From assembly GCA_033439765.1 (NCBI GenBank), contig JAULSN010000009.1:1550001-1614000 (forward strand): DNA of 64,000 bases, in the 5' to 3' direction. The position numbers and the translations under genes were made by a program. The notes beneath the pieces were generated by a model. That model had not been told where the DNA came from, ran no database searches, and worked only from the letters and a program-made list of their open reading frames with translations. Of the stretch, positions 1-10,905 are shown piece after piece (within the stretch, counting starts at the first letter, position 1; each line of letters starts with the position of its first letter). The stretch comes from Lasiosphaeria ovina (Eukaryota > Ascomycota > Sordariomycetes > Sordariales > Lasiosphaeriaceae).

Positions 1-772
1 ACCTGGTGACCCGACCATCGACACCCACGCTCCCTTTTAAACTGGCGATGCTCTGCAGGACGTGTACGCAGTGACCCCTTACTCCTGATCCTGGAAGCTT
101 CCACTTGTCGACTTGGACCAACTGCCATCTCCCCAACTCACGATTCCGACCCTCCATAACGCCTACAAGCCCCTCATCCGTCCATAGGCTTCACTCAGCC
201 ATGCGCGGGCATTCTGTTGGTTCATCCTTCACGGCTGTTCCTGGACTTGCCGCCTGACCTGTTGGTGGATTCATGCCTCTCCAACTCCTGAACCCCTTCA
301 CTGCCGCTACCATTCCTGACGTCTGCCCTCCAGGAATAGTAGATGCGCATGCGGAACCAACCGATGCCATTGGTGCTCTCCGGCGGCTACGCCAACCAGA
401 CTGAATCCGCCCGCGACGCAGAATAACCACCCATAACCCGACCGGCCTTGCGAATGGAAGGATTGTCTGAGAAAACAGATGTTAGGCTTGCCTTCATGTT
501 CTCCGCCCTGGCTGCCTCATGGACAAGCCCTACATCAAACGCTGCGGGTCTTCCGGCTTCCAGGGCACTTAATCACGACAGTGCCCGTCTTTGGGAACCG
601 CCCAACCATCTCGACTTCGGTGTAGTTATCCAGAAACTAGGTGTACATGTACAGCGTGTGCCTGGTGTCCTTCTGGATGCCGCACGCCAAGAAAATGACA
701 CTCCTTCAATCCATGCCATGTCGCTGCATGCCAATCAACCGCACTTGTGCTGAGGTTTGCTAGACTAGGGCC
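1..772. other. no recognised gene
   Basis: Short open frames exist on both strands, but none has a composition or motif I recognise. The right part may be the decayed 5' end of the phosphotransferase pseudogene that follows. Confidence 0.4.
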
Positions 773-1686
773 TTGCCGCAGCGCTCAGAAGCCCGTGTCC
801 ACGATGGCTATGCCGACGAGAAGGTTGCCATGGAGGTGAAGGCCCTGAGTTTCATTCGCGAGGGGACCAGCATTCCTGTCCCGAATGTCCAGGCCTGGGG
901 TCCCGCTGCCAGCAACCCGCTTGGGCTAGGCCCCTTCATCATCAGGGATTTCATCGACGGCGTGAGCCTCAGCGACATTCTCGAGGAACCTAACGCCGAG
1001 CGCCCCACGAGACTTATGAGGGAGGACATCAGTAATGACGATATCGAAGCTGTCTACAGGCAGCTTGCGAATTTCCTGCTCCAGCTCTTCGAACTCGACA
1101 TTGACAGGATCGGCAGCCTACCATCGGACAGGACTGGGAGCAACTTGTCCACTAGCCGGACTCAATTGTTGGTGCATATAACGCCAAAAGCAAATATGTG
1201 TGGCTTTCAAGGTCCCGAAGTCCTCAATACCTAACCTCATTAACGCAAACTACGACCATGGCAAGGTTAAGCTGATTTGCGACAAACTCGGCTTGGCGGA
1301 CCTGATCGTCAGAAGTAAAGAAGATCTCGCCGTCGTCGGAGTGGTGGACCTCAAATGGTTATACATCGGACCCGCCCAGCTGTTTGGCTCGGCGCCGTGG
1401 TGGCTTCTCGAAAGACGGACCTGTCAACAGCGTGTGGGACTACGACAACGGCGAGCCACCCAAGGTCGCCGTGCGGTATTTCAGGTACCTCGAGATTTTT
1501 CAAACCTGTCCTGGAGGAAGAAGAGGCGAAAATGCCAGGGTACGAGGAGAAGGAGCTTGACGCGTTTGCGGCGTAGAAGGTACGTAAATTGGACGAGTAT
1601 GATGGAACTTTGGAGAAGAGGGAGGAGTACAAAGCGCTCGTGGACAGCGGGAAGATGACAAGGGAGGAATTCATTGCTATGTTTTG
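773..1686 (+). pseudogene. APH-family phosphotransferase remnant
   Basis: This resembles the large fungal family related to aminoglycoside/choline phosphotransferases (protein-kinase-like fold). Fragments in order are GYADEKVAMEVKALSFIRE and IRDFIDGVSLSDIL near the start, then NLINANYDHGK, then GVVDLKWLYIGPAQLFGSAPWWLL, where the Asp of VVDLKW matches the metal-binding Asp of the family. The last codons before the stop at 1684 read KMTREEFIAMF. The frame changes near 1140-1200 and again after 1400. Relative to the family, several tens of residues are missing between RIGSLPS and the DWEQLVH segment, which itself carries a TAG right after the His. A second internal deletion follows the EEEEAKMPGYEEKE segment. 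It cannot make a working enzyme as it stands. Family assignment is from memory of conserved segments and is fairly sure; the substrate is unknown. Confidence 0.75.
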
Positions 1687-1912
1687 ATACAGCCCGGCTA
1701 CCCAATATTTCCAGATAGCGGCCCTGCGACCTGCGATTGCGACGCGAGCCCGCGCTCGTTTACCTCGCCGACTTCCACGTCCGCTCCGACACGCCGCAAC
1801 TCCAAGCTGGCCACATGTCTGCGGCGCCACCGCCCTCGCCATCGCCACCGTCGAGTCCCGTCCGTATCACTCTGTGTGCGAGGTCGAGACCGATTCTGAT
1901 TGGCTGCTAATC

Positions 1913-2640
1913 TTAGACTTGTCTCCAAGCCCCTGCGGCGTAATGCTCCAGGTCCTGAACGCTCAATACAAAGTCTGCCTCCCCAGGGCCCGGATCCCGA
2001 AGGAAGAGAAGCCTGAACGATAGTATCAATGCACCTCCAGTGACATTGTACGAAACGGGGTTGGTAGTGGTATTTTGAGCGATGGTGATACTTTGCCGGA
2101 GTATAGGGTTAAGAGCAGCGGTTTGTTGAATGGCACGTGTCGTAGTAGCTCCTAGACGAGTTTGTGCTTCTTCCTCCTACACTTCTAAAATGATAACGGG
2201 GCGAGTATGGTCAAATTTGGCAAGAAGAACAATCTTGACTTGGTGGTCTGACGCAGAAAACCACCACCTCATATCGTTATACAACTCGCCCAATGACTCG
2301 GAGTCTCCCGCCTCGATGATAAGTATTGGCCAGGCACCTTTATTATAACGTTCGGGCTCTGGACCACCGGTAGAGTCACCCTCTCCGCTGTCTCGTCCAG
2401 GATGACCTTGTTCTGCTCGACGTATAGCCGACCCCATTGGTCTCCAATTTTCGTCCTTATCATTCCGGACGAGCTTGCTATACTACAGACAATAAAGGTC
2501 TAGATGAAGGGTCTCTTGTAGATCGGTTGGGATCGTGATGACCAAGATCCGGGAATTGCTAGTGTAGCGGCGAATACGGAACCTGCGGCGTCGTCTCTCT
2601 CGCTCACGCTCGAGTTCGGTGAAATGACTAGGAGAGACGT
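1913..2640 (-). pseudogene. fungal nuclease-like family protein with two TAG stops
   Basis: Read on the minus strand, one frame stays open for about 240 codons except for TAG at 2483-2485 and TAG at 2177-2179. Conserved-looking stretches are RERERRRRRFRIRRY, ILVITIPTDLQETLH, AWPILIIEAGDSESLGEL, then RWWFSASDHQVKIVLLAKF, and at the end LRLLFLRDPGPGE-like residues (FRLLFLRDPGPGE) before TAA at 1913. I recall this as a large uncharacterised family in Sordariomycetes and Eurotiomycetes. The pattern of a strand ending in IEAG followed by a strand with K suggests a restriction-endonuclease-like fold, but that is inference. Both stops are explained by single C-to-T or G-to-A changes (CAG or TGG to TAG), as expected from RIP. 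There is no frameshift within the stretch read. Confidence 0.7.
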
Positions 2641-2785
2641 CTAAATAATTAGTATACTAGAAATAAAAGGGTAATACCATGCCTGTAACGGTAAGGAAAT
2701 CCCCAGGTGGAATTAATGGCGTCAAAGAGATCTTACATATTGGTGAATCGCACGGTCTGGGGATCGTTATCTGGCTTCGATGCTA

Positions 2786-2872
2786 CCGAAGGAGGCATAG
2801 TAGACACTGAAGGAGGCATAGTAGACACCGAAGAGGCATAGTAGACACTGAAGTAGGCATAGTAGACGCTGA
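2786..2872. repeat. 21-bp tandem repeat, four copies
   Basis: The unit GAAGGAGGCATAGTAGACACT recurs four times with one or two changes or a missing base per copy. Confidence 0.85.
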
Positions 2873-2940
2873 TAAAGCTAATACCGACGGAGATGGAGAT
2901 ACCGCCGGCGGCGGCCTCGATGTAATTAACTCCATCCCCT

Positions 2941-3082
2941 AGGCGTACCGGAGAAACTACCGTATAAGCCAAGGTAGTTTTGGCAAATGATCACCGTGGA
3001 AAAATTTTAGCGACATAAAGGAAAAACGTCTTACTTAGTTATATTCGACAAATTCGTAGACAAGCTTGACCGGTGCCGAGCC
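2941..3082 (-). mobile_element. MITE-like element, copy 1
   Basis: About 140 bp that match 47474-47618 in reverse complement at roughly 85-90 percent by eye. The right end CCGGTGCCGAGCC is the inverted terminal repeat; the left end (GGCGTACCGGAGAAAC) is a damaged copy of it. No coding capacity. It is most simply a non-autonomous DNA transposon. Confidence 0.6.
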
Positions 3083-3312
3083 TAAGGCCAAGGGGATGGC
3101 GAAGCGTTGAAGGGGATGCGGGGTACAGGGAGGGTTTTTAAGGCTTGTGAAATAGTGGGTCCATACTAGCCAAAAACGGCAGTCACTCCTTGTGGAAAGC
3201 GCCCAAACTCGTTTATTACCAGCAAACCCAGCTCATCTCCATAAGGAACGAAATGGATGGAGCAGCCAACAACCAGGGCTTATTGTACCCATTCTGCTAA
3301 TGGGCCTTCGGG
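3083..3312. other. intergenic, no feature seen
   Basis: G-rich stretch followed by ordinary sequence; no gene recognised. Confidence 0.4.
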
Positions 3313-3846
3313 AGCCGGAAGTCTGTGGGTTGGGAATGCAAGAGCAGCAAGATTCGATCAACTAACAATACCGTATTCTCCGTCGCTATGAGCGGTATAG
3401 AGGCACGACTCTATGTCTCCTAGAAGCACTATGATCTCAGCTACTACATGGTGAACGTCCAGAGCTTCTTGCTTCAAGATCCTGAGCACTACTTGAAGTT
3501 CCGTAAGTATATCCGGAATATTATCGATTTAGGAAAGGATAAGCGTCTAGAAGAAATTCGGGACTCTTTAGACACCCTTCTAGAAGAGAGCAGTAAGAAT
3601 GCCTCCGAGACGGAGACGGCAAAGTCTCGACCACCGCCGTCGGACCACACTACAACCAACCAGCATGAACCAAAAAACGCAAACCCCCGTCCCGCAAGAA
3701 CAGCAGACACGACAATGAGAAAGAACCCAGCGTGGAAAGAGAAGAGACATATTGGAAATGGAGCGAAACGGCGGGACAATGGTGTCACACGAACACCGAC
3801 GGAACCATCATTTGGGCAAAGCATGAAGGACAGCAGTCATCAGTAA
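3313..3846 (+). pseudogene. DUF7924-like C-terminal fragment
   Basis: The frame reads SRKSVGWECKSSKIRSTNN and then TVFSVAMSGIEARLYVS, hits TAG at 3421-3423, and continues in the same frame with DLSYYMVNVQSFLLQDPEHY and FRKYIRNIIDLGKDKRLEEI, then a basic, Pro-rich tail to the stop at 3844. This looks like the C-terminal part of a common uncharacterised fungal family whose N-terminal domain I associate with DUF7924. In related proteins, as I remember them, a Trp stands at the position of the stop, so TGG became TAG. The N-terminal part is absent. No function can be assigned. Confidence 0.6.
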
Positions 3847-4271
3847 CGTAAGAATAATAATACGGTCGCTGGGACATCGACCATGAAGGAGGGGAATGTC
3901 AGAAACGCTGCCGCGGGCAGCTATAGGCGGCTGTTCGCTGAGAGTAGTGATGATCGCATTAGACTTCTTCACATTTTCAGATTTTGGCGGACGACAGACA
4001 CGGAAAAATCAGAGACTCGAAATCAAGACAATTGCCCTAATTTTTGGTCGTAGACCCCCTAATTGCGTACAGCTGCGTTGTTGGCATTATTTCCCCCGTA
4101 TTTCTGACAGGAAACCTCGCATCCTTGACCCCCCTCATCCCTTAGCCTAGGGCCCGTATTTAAATTAACCCCACCGATGACTAGCCCGAGGACGCCAGGT
4201 CTGGTCAACTCGTCCTCCATCGCTTCTGCTGCTGCCCAACAACAATCCCAGACGTATCCCCCGCCCACGGC
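3847..4271. other. intergenic, no feature seen
   Basis: No recognisable gene or repeat between the two pseudogenes. Confidence 0.4.
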
Positions 4272-5740
4272 ATGACACATGGGAGTATGGGTGATGCTAT
4301 CATCTCATGGCTTGGCGGTATTGTTGAGGACAGACACGATGAGTTGTTCCTGAAGACACATTCCGCGACGCGTCCCAGTTGGAAGCGGAAACGAAACACC
4401 GATCAGTTGACCCCGACCCCGACCCCTTCGTCATCAGAGGCCCCACCCACCATGAGTGCGTCCAAAAGACAGAGATGTGATACCACGACAACCGATCCAG
4501 ATGCAACACCCCGACGGGCGAGTCGACCATCACCATTGACAGATGCATCGTCAATGTCGTCAATCTCCCAAAGCGATCGCGACAGCTCCGTCCTTTCCAC
4601 ACACCCTAGCCGGAGAACCCCTATCAGGCAATTCCAGCGCATGGAGGTGGCTGTCCGCGATCCTGTACGGTTTCGCCAACTCTCTGTCGAGGATATCGAA
4701 TTGCCCTCGCCGTTGAGGGGCATCGTTCGGGATCTGTCGCTCTTTGGCAAAAGCCTTGGTGTCGTCCACTAGGCATTCCGAGCAAGCGCCCTTCCCGTCT
4801 CCGATTGCTGATCGAGTGCTGTTGAGTAATAATGCTGACTTTCTGTTCACCCCAGTCGACCCTTCTCGAAGCCCGCCGAACCGATCTCCGCCTCGACGAT
4901 GTCGACGATGCAGCCTTTGCTCAGACAGCCTCCGTGATCGCCTTGAAAACCCCAATCTCGACCCATACAAGCCCAATACCCCCTCCTCGGTCTGTCCACC
5001 GCTCGATCGAGTGCTCGACATTCACGCTGCCGCCAAGGAATGCCACAACGAGATGCACCCGGAAGCGTCGTGGAACATGCTCGTCCACCAGCGGATCCTA
5101 GTCCTGGCCGTTTCACAGTGCTGGTTGAGCGACGGTGCCGTGCACGACCGCTAAGATAAAACCAGCCTACAGTCGCGGCTCCGGAGCTGGATCAGCCAAG
5201 ATGGTCACTTCACCATGTATATTGAGCCTTCGTTCTTCGGAGATAGCGACAACACTGCTGTTGATGCGACACGGAAACTCCTGCCCAACGCCTCCTTCAA
5301 CCACACCGACTTTGCCCCCCTTCGCCGCCTGCCAATCGCGCTAAGCATCGAGAGTAAGACAACCGGGCATCAGCTGCTCGAGGCCGAGGTTCAAGTGGGT
5401 GTATGGCTGGCCGCTCAATGGCGCATGCTGAAATCTCTCCTAAAGATGCCTACCCCCGAGTCGGATGTTGCTATAAATCTTGATGTACCTAGCTCAGTGG
5501 GTCGAGCAGCACTATTGGCCCTCTTTCCGTCAATTCGCCCTTGGCCTCCCTCCCACGTAACCACTCGACCGTCCAGGATGATGCAGCTATTGTCTCTTTC
5601 TTCAGCATCCTTGTCACTCAGATGAAGCCGTGTCCTGGAGAGCCTGGACTTTACCCTACCCCGAAAGAACCTCCAGTCATCAAGGTGAGTGCTCGCCTCG
5701 TGCCTCACCCGCCTGCACCAGAGGGCGTGGTCAGTTAAAG
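4272..5740 (+). pseudogene. PD-(D/E)XK nuclease-like (fungal PDDEXK_12 type) pseudogene
   Basis: It opens with MTHGSMGDAIISWLGGIVED, then a Ser/Thr/Pro/basic low-complexity region (SKRQR, DPDATPRRASRPSPL), typical of a fungal family I know as PD-(D/E)XK nuclease-like. The body is spread over frames: AKECHNEMHPEASWNMLVH near 5030-5090, PCTTAKIKPAYSRGSGAG near 5135-5190, then FTMYIEPSFFGDSDNT and LPIALSIESKTTGHQLLEAE near 5210-5390, then VGVWLAAQWRML. The ESK in SIESK sits where the family has its E-x-K catalytic pair. At least three frame changes separate these pieces, so it is not functional. The order of fragments and spacing agree with one decayed gene of normal length. A nuclease activity in the family is inferred from fold, not proven. 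Confidence 0.7.
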
Positions 5741-8618
5741 TCGATGTCAGCCCAGCTAGAAATCGCGGATGGACAAGTCCCTCACATGGAAGCCGTGTCA
5801 GCTTGATGCACCGTGATCTCATCAATAGACGACTAAAGCGGACAGACATTTTATCAGCCTAGCACTCCTAACCTCTTGTTGGCGTTATGTGCCCAAGCGA
5901 TGACAACTGCAAAAGCTGGAGATTACGCTTGGCGGTCAGAAGTCGACGCCCCGGCAGATGGAGACAAAACAAACGCGACGTCGGCACATATCCAAGACCA
6001 TCTGCGGCTCAGCATCCTGCTGGTTCTGCCGTGCTTCTTAGTCTCAATATTGATGGAGATGGGGCAGCCGCGCAGGGGGAGGATATGTCAGAGTGACAAA
6101 GCTGAAGGGTGTAATTTAGGGCTTCCGGCAGCCAACACAATTAGCGAGGAAAGGCTTCTTCAGGTAATGTTTAATAATAGGCCGTCAAGGATGGTTTGGT
6201 TTTTTTTTTTTTTTTTTTTTTTTTTGTCTAACGAGTGTACGTAAAAAGCGTATTATTATCCAAGTTACGGGGGGGGGGGGAGCGGGAGCGACGAGAACTG
6301 GCCGCCAGGGCCTTTTACCACTCCCGGCTCCTGGCTCCCGGCTCCTGGGCTCTAGGGCATACAGCCACATGCCTCACATGCCCGCAACAGGGCCCTCCCC
6401 TCAAGAATAGCACCCTCCCGCTGTAGACTGTACGTAGTAGGTAGACCGGATAGAGGGTATCGGCCCTCGTTGGTAACCACTCGACTGGCGCTCTGAGCGG
6501 CCACGGCTGCCCTTGACTGGTTGGCTGGTAAGAACAATGCTGTCTCACGTTGGCGCTGGCGTGCCAACTGGCTCATGGAGCGAACTGTGCGGCTCGAGAA
6601 ATCGGTTTTTTTCCTTCTATTTCGGGGTATTGTCGCAATAACTAGAGCGCCCCATCAGGACTCGGACCTCACCAAGCGAAATCTTGGAAGAGTCAAAGAA
6701 AGCCAATAGTTGGATGCAGCCATGAATTGGAAAATATGCAGCCAAGTCTCCCAAACACAGGCTATGACCGTCGTTGGGGATGGGGGATGCAGACGCAGTC
6801 CGACGGCGACAATAAGGAGGACGACGACCAAAGATCTCGAGTTTTTTTTCTTGGTCCTTCTCCTTTTCGGAGGGACGTGTCATGAATCGGATCAGTGGAT
6901 CGTGCGAACTCGTTTATATCATTCTGCTGGATCACCGTGCGTCTTATTAGAATAGAAGCCAGACGACAATTCCGGTTCCGTGAGTATATATATATGTATG
7001 GTTTTAACACACTAGTGACAACGAGATTGGATGCTGACAACAGGCTTACGATCTACGAGAGCGAGTGCGTGGTCTAGCGCAGGGTAACCAACACCCCCAT
7101 CCTGCCGTAGCGCGCAGAATGACGGGCGCGGGGGGAACACGACACGGCATGCGTCACAGCACAGGAAAGCAAGGTCGGCAGCCAACCAAAGGTGGGTGGG
7201 TCATTTGCTCCTGTCGACGATTTGATACCTGAGGCATCCAAAAACATCCCAGTCGGTGTCTGCAAGCAAGCCCGGTGTTAAACAAAGCCGAACTATTTTG
7301 CAGGCAGTTGTTGGCATCCGAGACGGCCAGCTCGACCAGGGCTCAGTCAAAGCACTCGCCAAAACCCTGGCACTTCGCGTATTCGCCGAAGACTTTATTT
7401 AAACCAACAGATTTCTTCGCCGCCAACTTCAGGTCGATACTTGGCGCTCTCAGCTGACGGATGAGACGAACGTGTTTTCGTTCGCGCTAGGGCATGGGCC
7501 TGCACACTAGAGAATCACATCGTCAATGAGATAGTGGAGGCTTTGAGCCAGCATAGCTAGTATCAGGACTACCGGTTTCCGAGATTGAGCACTCGCCCAA
7601 CGACTACCACCAAAACAGGAACAAAGACGCGGTCGAGGATATTTTTGCTTCGGCTGGCTTGGTCTCGCAAGACCCGTCTCCAACCGTCATCAATCCCGAG
7701 CAACACAAGACGTTGGGAACATTAACGCGCAAGAGAAAGGGGGACGAGGATGGGGAGCTCGCCGCCATGATGAAGGTATTGGTACTCCGTTAGGTATCTG
7801 GGTGTGTCGTTCCCGGCATCCCATACAAGCATTGAGGAAGAAGTAAATGGAACCCGCCCGAGACCCGCCAACCTCACCCCCCCGTTTAGCCAGCGGCCGG
7901 CCTGTATATTTCTTTGGTTTCTGAGACTTTGCTGACTCTGTGTGGCTCTACTGTTTATGCGTCTTTGTAATTTTGTGGGTTCTGCGACCTGTACGATTTT
8001 GTAGTTTCTGTAGATGGTATGGTTTATGGATGGACACAACTTAGGCTCTTCTGCCACTGTATCGTCGCTTCTAGTATCTCTGTCCTCCTCCTAACTATAA
8101 GGCCCGTCATCTACTACTCCACAGTCCTTGAAAAGGACGGGACGGGGCCACTGGGTGCAGCGAAACCGGTCTCGCGAGCCTTCTCACGACTCTAACTGCA
8201 GAATTGTTGCGGCCGGTATCAATATCGTTTTACCTGCTGAACCCATTTTCGTGCCCGGCAGGGAGCCGAGAGTCGTCTGCTGCAATTTTCCAGCGAGAAG
8301 GTGAGGGGGTCCCATGCAGCTGATGGCAACGCGGAGTGGGACAAGAGTGAAGATGGTGCGCCGGAAAAGAGGCACGCCTGCTCACTAAGTGTGTCACCGC
8401 CTGCGGTAGCTGGCCGTAAAATGGAGCCTTTGGGAAAGACAGCAGTCACAGGCTACAATGCTCCCACTGACTGGACGGCTCATGCACACGGAGCCTGCCA
8501 CAACCCAATACCCCCCCCCGCCTAATCGTTTGGCCTTCCTGGCTCGAACGTTGCGGGATCTCCGGTCTGGGAGGGTGGAGTGAATTATATAACAGACTTG
8601 TGTCTCGCCCTGCAGGCA
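5741..8618. other. long gap with faint coding remnants
   Basis: No intact gene. T-tract at 6200-6225 (26 T) and G-tract at 6269-6280. At 7301-7790 on the plus strand coding-like stretches appear in changing frames (VGIRDGQLDQGSVKALAKTL, then TNVFSFALGHGPAH, then KDAVEDIFASAGLVSQDP and LTRKRKGDEDGELAAMMK), which suggests another decayed gene of unknown family. Nothing else recognised. Confidence 0.4.
6200..6225. repeat. poly-T tract, 26 nt
   Basis: Uninterrupted run of 26 T, followed 44 bases later by a run of 12 G. Confidence 0.95.
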
Positions 8619-10081
8619 TCAACCCGAGGTAGCCGCCAAGAGCCCCGGACGCTGGACAAGAATGCTAATATATAAAGAAAAGACCAGGAGGGCCAGGCTG
8701 ACCCAACCCCAAGTGCTTCGCCCCTCGCCCCTCGGCCGCAACATTGTTTCCCGCGGTTCGGTGATGGGAATCCTGGCCATATGCACTTTTTTACGCTCCG
8801 GGTGTACAGCTGTGGGCATTACAAGAAGAGCTTGAGCAAGCCCTGTGATGATGATGCTAAAGAGAAAGAGAAAGTGTACGATAGCGGTAGTGGAGTCTCG
8901 TCGACAAACTGGAACGTTTTGCTTCCTCAATGCTTGGGACGGAGAAGCCGGGGGTGTTCGCGAAGGCCCAGGTAATGGGGTACTATACCGTTCTCGTTCG
9001 AAGAAATTTATTGATCTTCTTATAGGGAACAGGACGGATGGCGGATTTGGCGCAAGTGAGTCGGCGCGACAGGCATCCGCCATAGCCAGCATAATTTGTC
9101 CAAGGGCCCAAATATCATTCTGTTGCTGCGCCGCGATGCTTCACGACAGTGCATCTTTCTTGCTCTCCAGCATCTCCGGACAGAGTCACTGACGAGTGAC
9201 GCCTCCGATGCCGCTAATATCAGTCAGCACTGCGTCGGACTCGCCACTAAGGACAGCATTGGAGGGCTTCAAATCCATATGAACTAGTCCGCGGTGGTGC
9301 ATTTCAGCAAGGGCCAAGGCAATCTGGAGCGCCCACTCGCACCAGCGCTCTCTGGTCTCGGAGAGAGAAGTTGGCGATTTCAATGCGCTTTCCAGTGTGC
9401 CGTTCGGATGGTGCTCAAGGCAGCACCCGCGTAAGACGACGGTATCGCACTCTTTGCCGGGTTGGGTAGTCTGGTTGGGTAGTCTGGTATGGGTTCTGCG
9501 AGACAACGGCCGCGACAAGCTGGATAATGCCGACTGTAGTGCCACAAAACATGTCCAAGTTCCGCAGCTCCTATTCTAGCACTTCAGTGTCCGAGGGACA
9601 TAATGGGCTCGCTCGACCTCCTTATAGACGTACGGTGTCTTGTCGCCCTGGAGGAGCACCTTATAGACGGAGTCGCCGGTCTCCTTTCTCCCAGAATTCA
9701 GAGAGCCATCTAGTGGGGATGCCGTTGCTACTATCGTAAATAGGGAAGCGGATTCGGAGCGGGTCTTTCAGGGTACGGACCCAGAGGTAGCTGATAACGG
9801 AGGCGTACTCGCTGAATAGCAGTACCGGAGACGGTAAACTTAAGGTGCCACTGGGAGCGAGAGGAACGCAAAATGAGTTTCATCCAGCGCTTCTTGCCAC
9901 ATGCGCTGTCCGCGCTGTACGTCCTCGGCAAGAACTCGATGACCAACGGTTCTGTGGCCGCTGGTTCCGGCAAGCCCCAGGCCCAGCGCGCGGCAGAAAC
10001 CAAGAAGTGGCGAATGCTACCGACAAATCCCAGGGTCGAGGTCATGGCCATCGTCATCGTGGAGGGATCGGATCTGGACAA
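8619..10081 (-). pseudogene. protein kinase, inactivated
   Basis: The minus strand encodes a eukaryotic-type protein kinase domain. Visible are the VYKEVERAHYVPR segment with the presumed ATP-site Lys, ELRNLDMFCGTTVGIIQLV (helix C and strand 4), LEHHPNGTLESAL (hinge), HRGLVHMDLKPSNAVL (catalytic loop with Asp and Asn), VLTDISGIGG (DIS in place of DFG), and NDIWALGQIMLAMADAC (subdomain IX). A hydrophobic, membrane-like stretch (WGWVSLALLVFSLYISILV) ends the frame at 8619. Damage: TAG near 9570, TGA at 9186-9188 where the family has Trp before LCPE, TGA at 9141-9143, and a frame change caused by a 13-bp tandem duplication near 9460-9487. The three stops fit single C-to-T or G-to-A changes. The DIS triad suggests that even the parent may have been a weak or pseudo-kinase. 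Confidence 0.75.
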
Positions 10082-10905
10082 TTGCGTTGTGCGGAGACAG
10101 GTTGAATTGGCGAAATCGTCGGTGCTGTCGCTGTCGGTGTGTTTCTCGGATTCGAGGTGGTCACTGCACTAACTGATGTGATGGCTTGCCTGCAGACCTG
10201 GGCACTTATTTCCGAGCTGCTGTCTTTTATTAGAGCGGAGGAGTGAGAGAGAGAGAGAGAGAGGAGCGTATATGAAAGTGTGTGTCCATGCCACATACCG
10301 GACGGCGACAAGAGCAGAGAGGGCGGGCTCAAACCCCCCCGACCCCCCCACGACTTCGTTGTCTGGTCAAAGCCGAAGCATCGTTCCGCCCCAAAATAAC
10401 GTTGCATACCAAGCAGGAAGCAAACAACCGCCTGGCAACGCTTCGAACTTGGGTGGCTGCCTGAAGTAAGGTGGACAGCCGGGAAGACGATGGGTGGACA
10501 GCCGGCGGACTGGCTGAAGCAGTTCGTTGACGGGCCGTTGGTGCGGCAGATCACCTACGGATAGCTGATGGCGACAAAAATGAGCCCCGCAACGGGTTTT
10601 CAGCCCGTCCCCGGCACGCTTCTAGCTCGACACCAGCTGACCCGCTTGGGGGGGCTGAACCTCGCAACAGTGTGATGGATGCGGACGCGACGATAGAAAC
10701 CTACCAAGCCTAGTGGATGGATGGTGGGGTGGGCTCGAACCCCGCATCGACAAGGCTGGACTTCCCATCCACATCTCCTCCAAGCAATTGTTCGTACGTC
10801 CTCGGGACATTTCACAACCAAATCCCTAGCTCCCCAGCCCTAAACAGCTCTCGGAACCCTCTAACATCGACACAAAGCGCCGGAACGAACCTCCATCTGC
10901 TCGTC
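10082..10905. other. intergenic, promoter side of the rhamnose mutarotase gene
   Basis: Holds a short GA-repeat at about 10244-10262 and C-rich stretches. I checked two B-box-like motifs here for tRNA genes and found no cloverleaf. Confidence 0.4.

Noticed and set aside
10620..10760. Possible tRNA gene (TTCGAGCCC B-box-like motif, minus strand)
   Set aside because: The T-arm does not pair and no acceptor or anticodon stem can be drawn.
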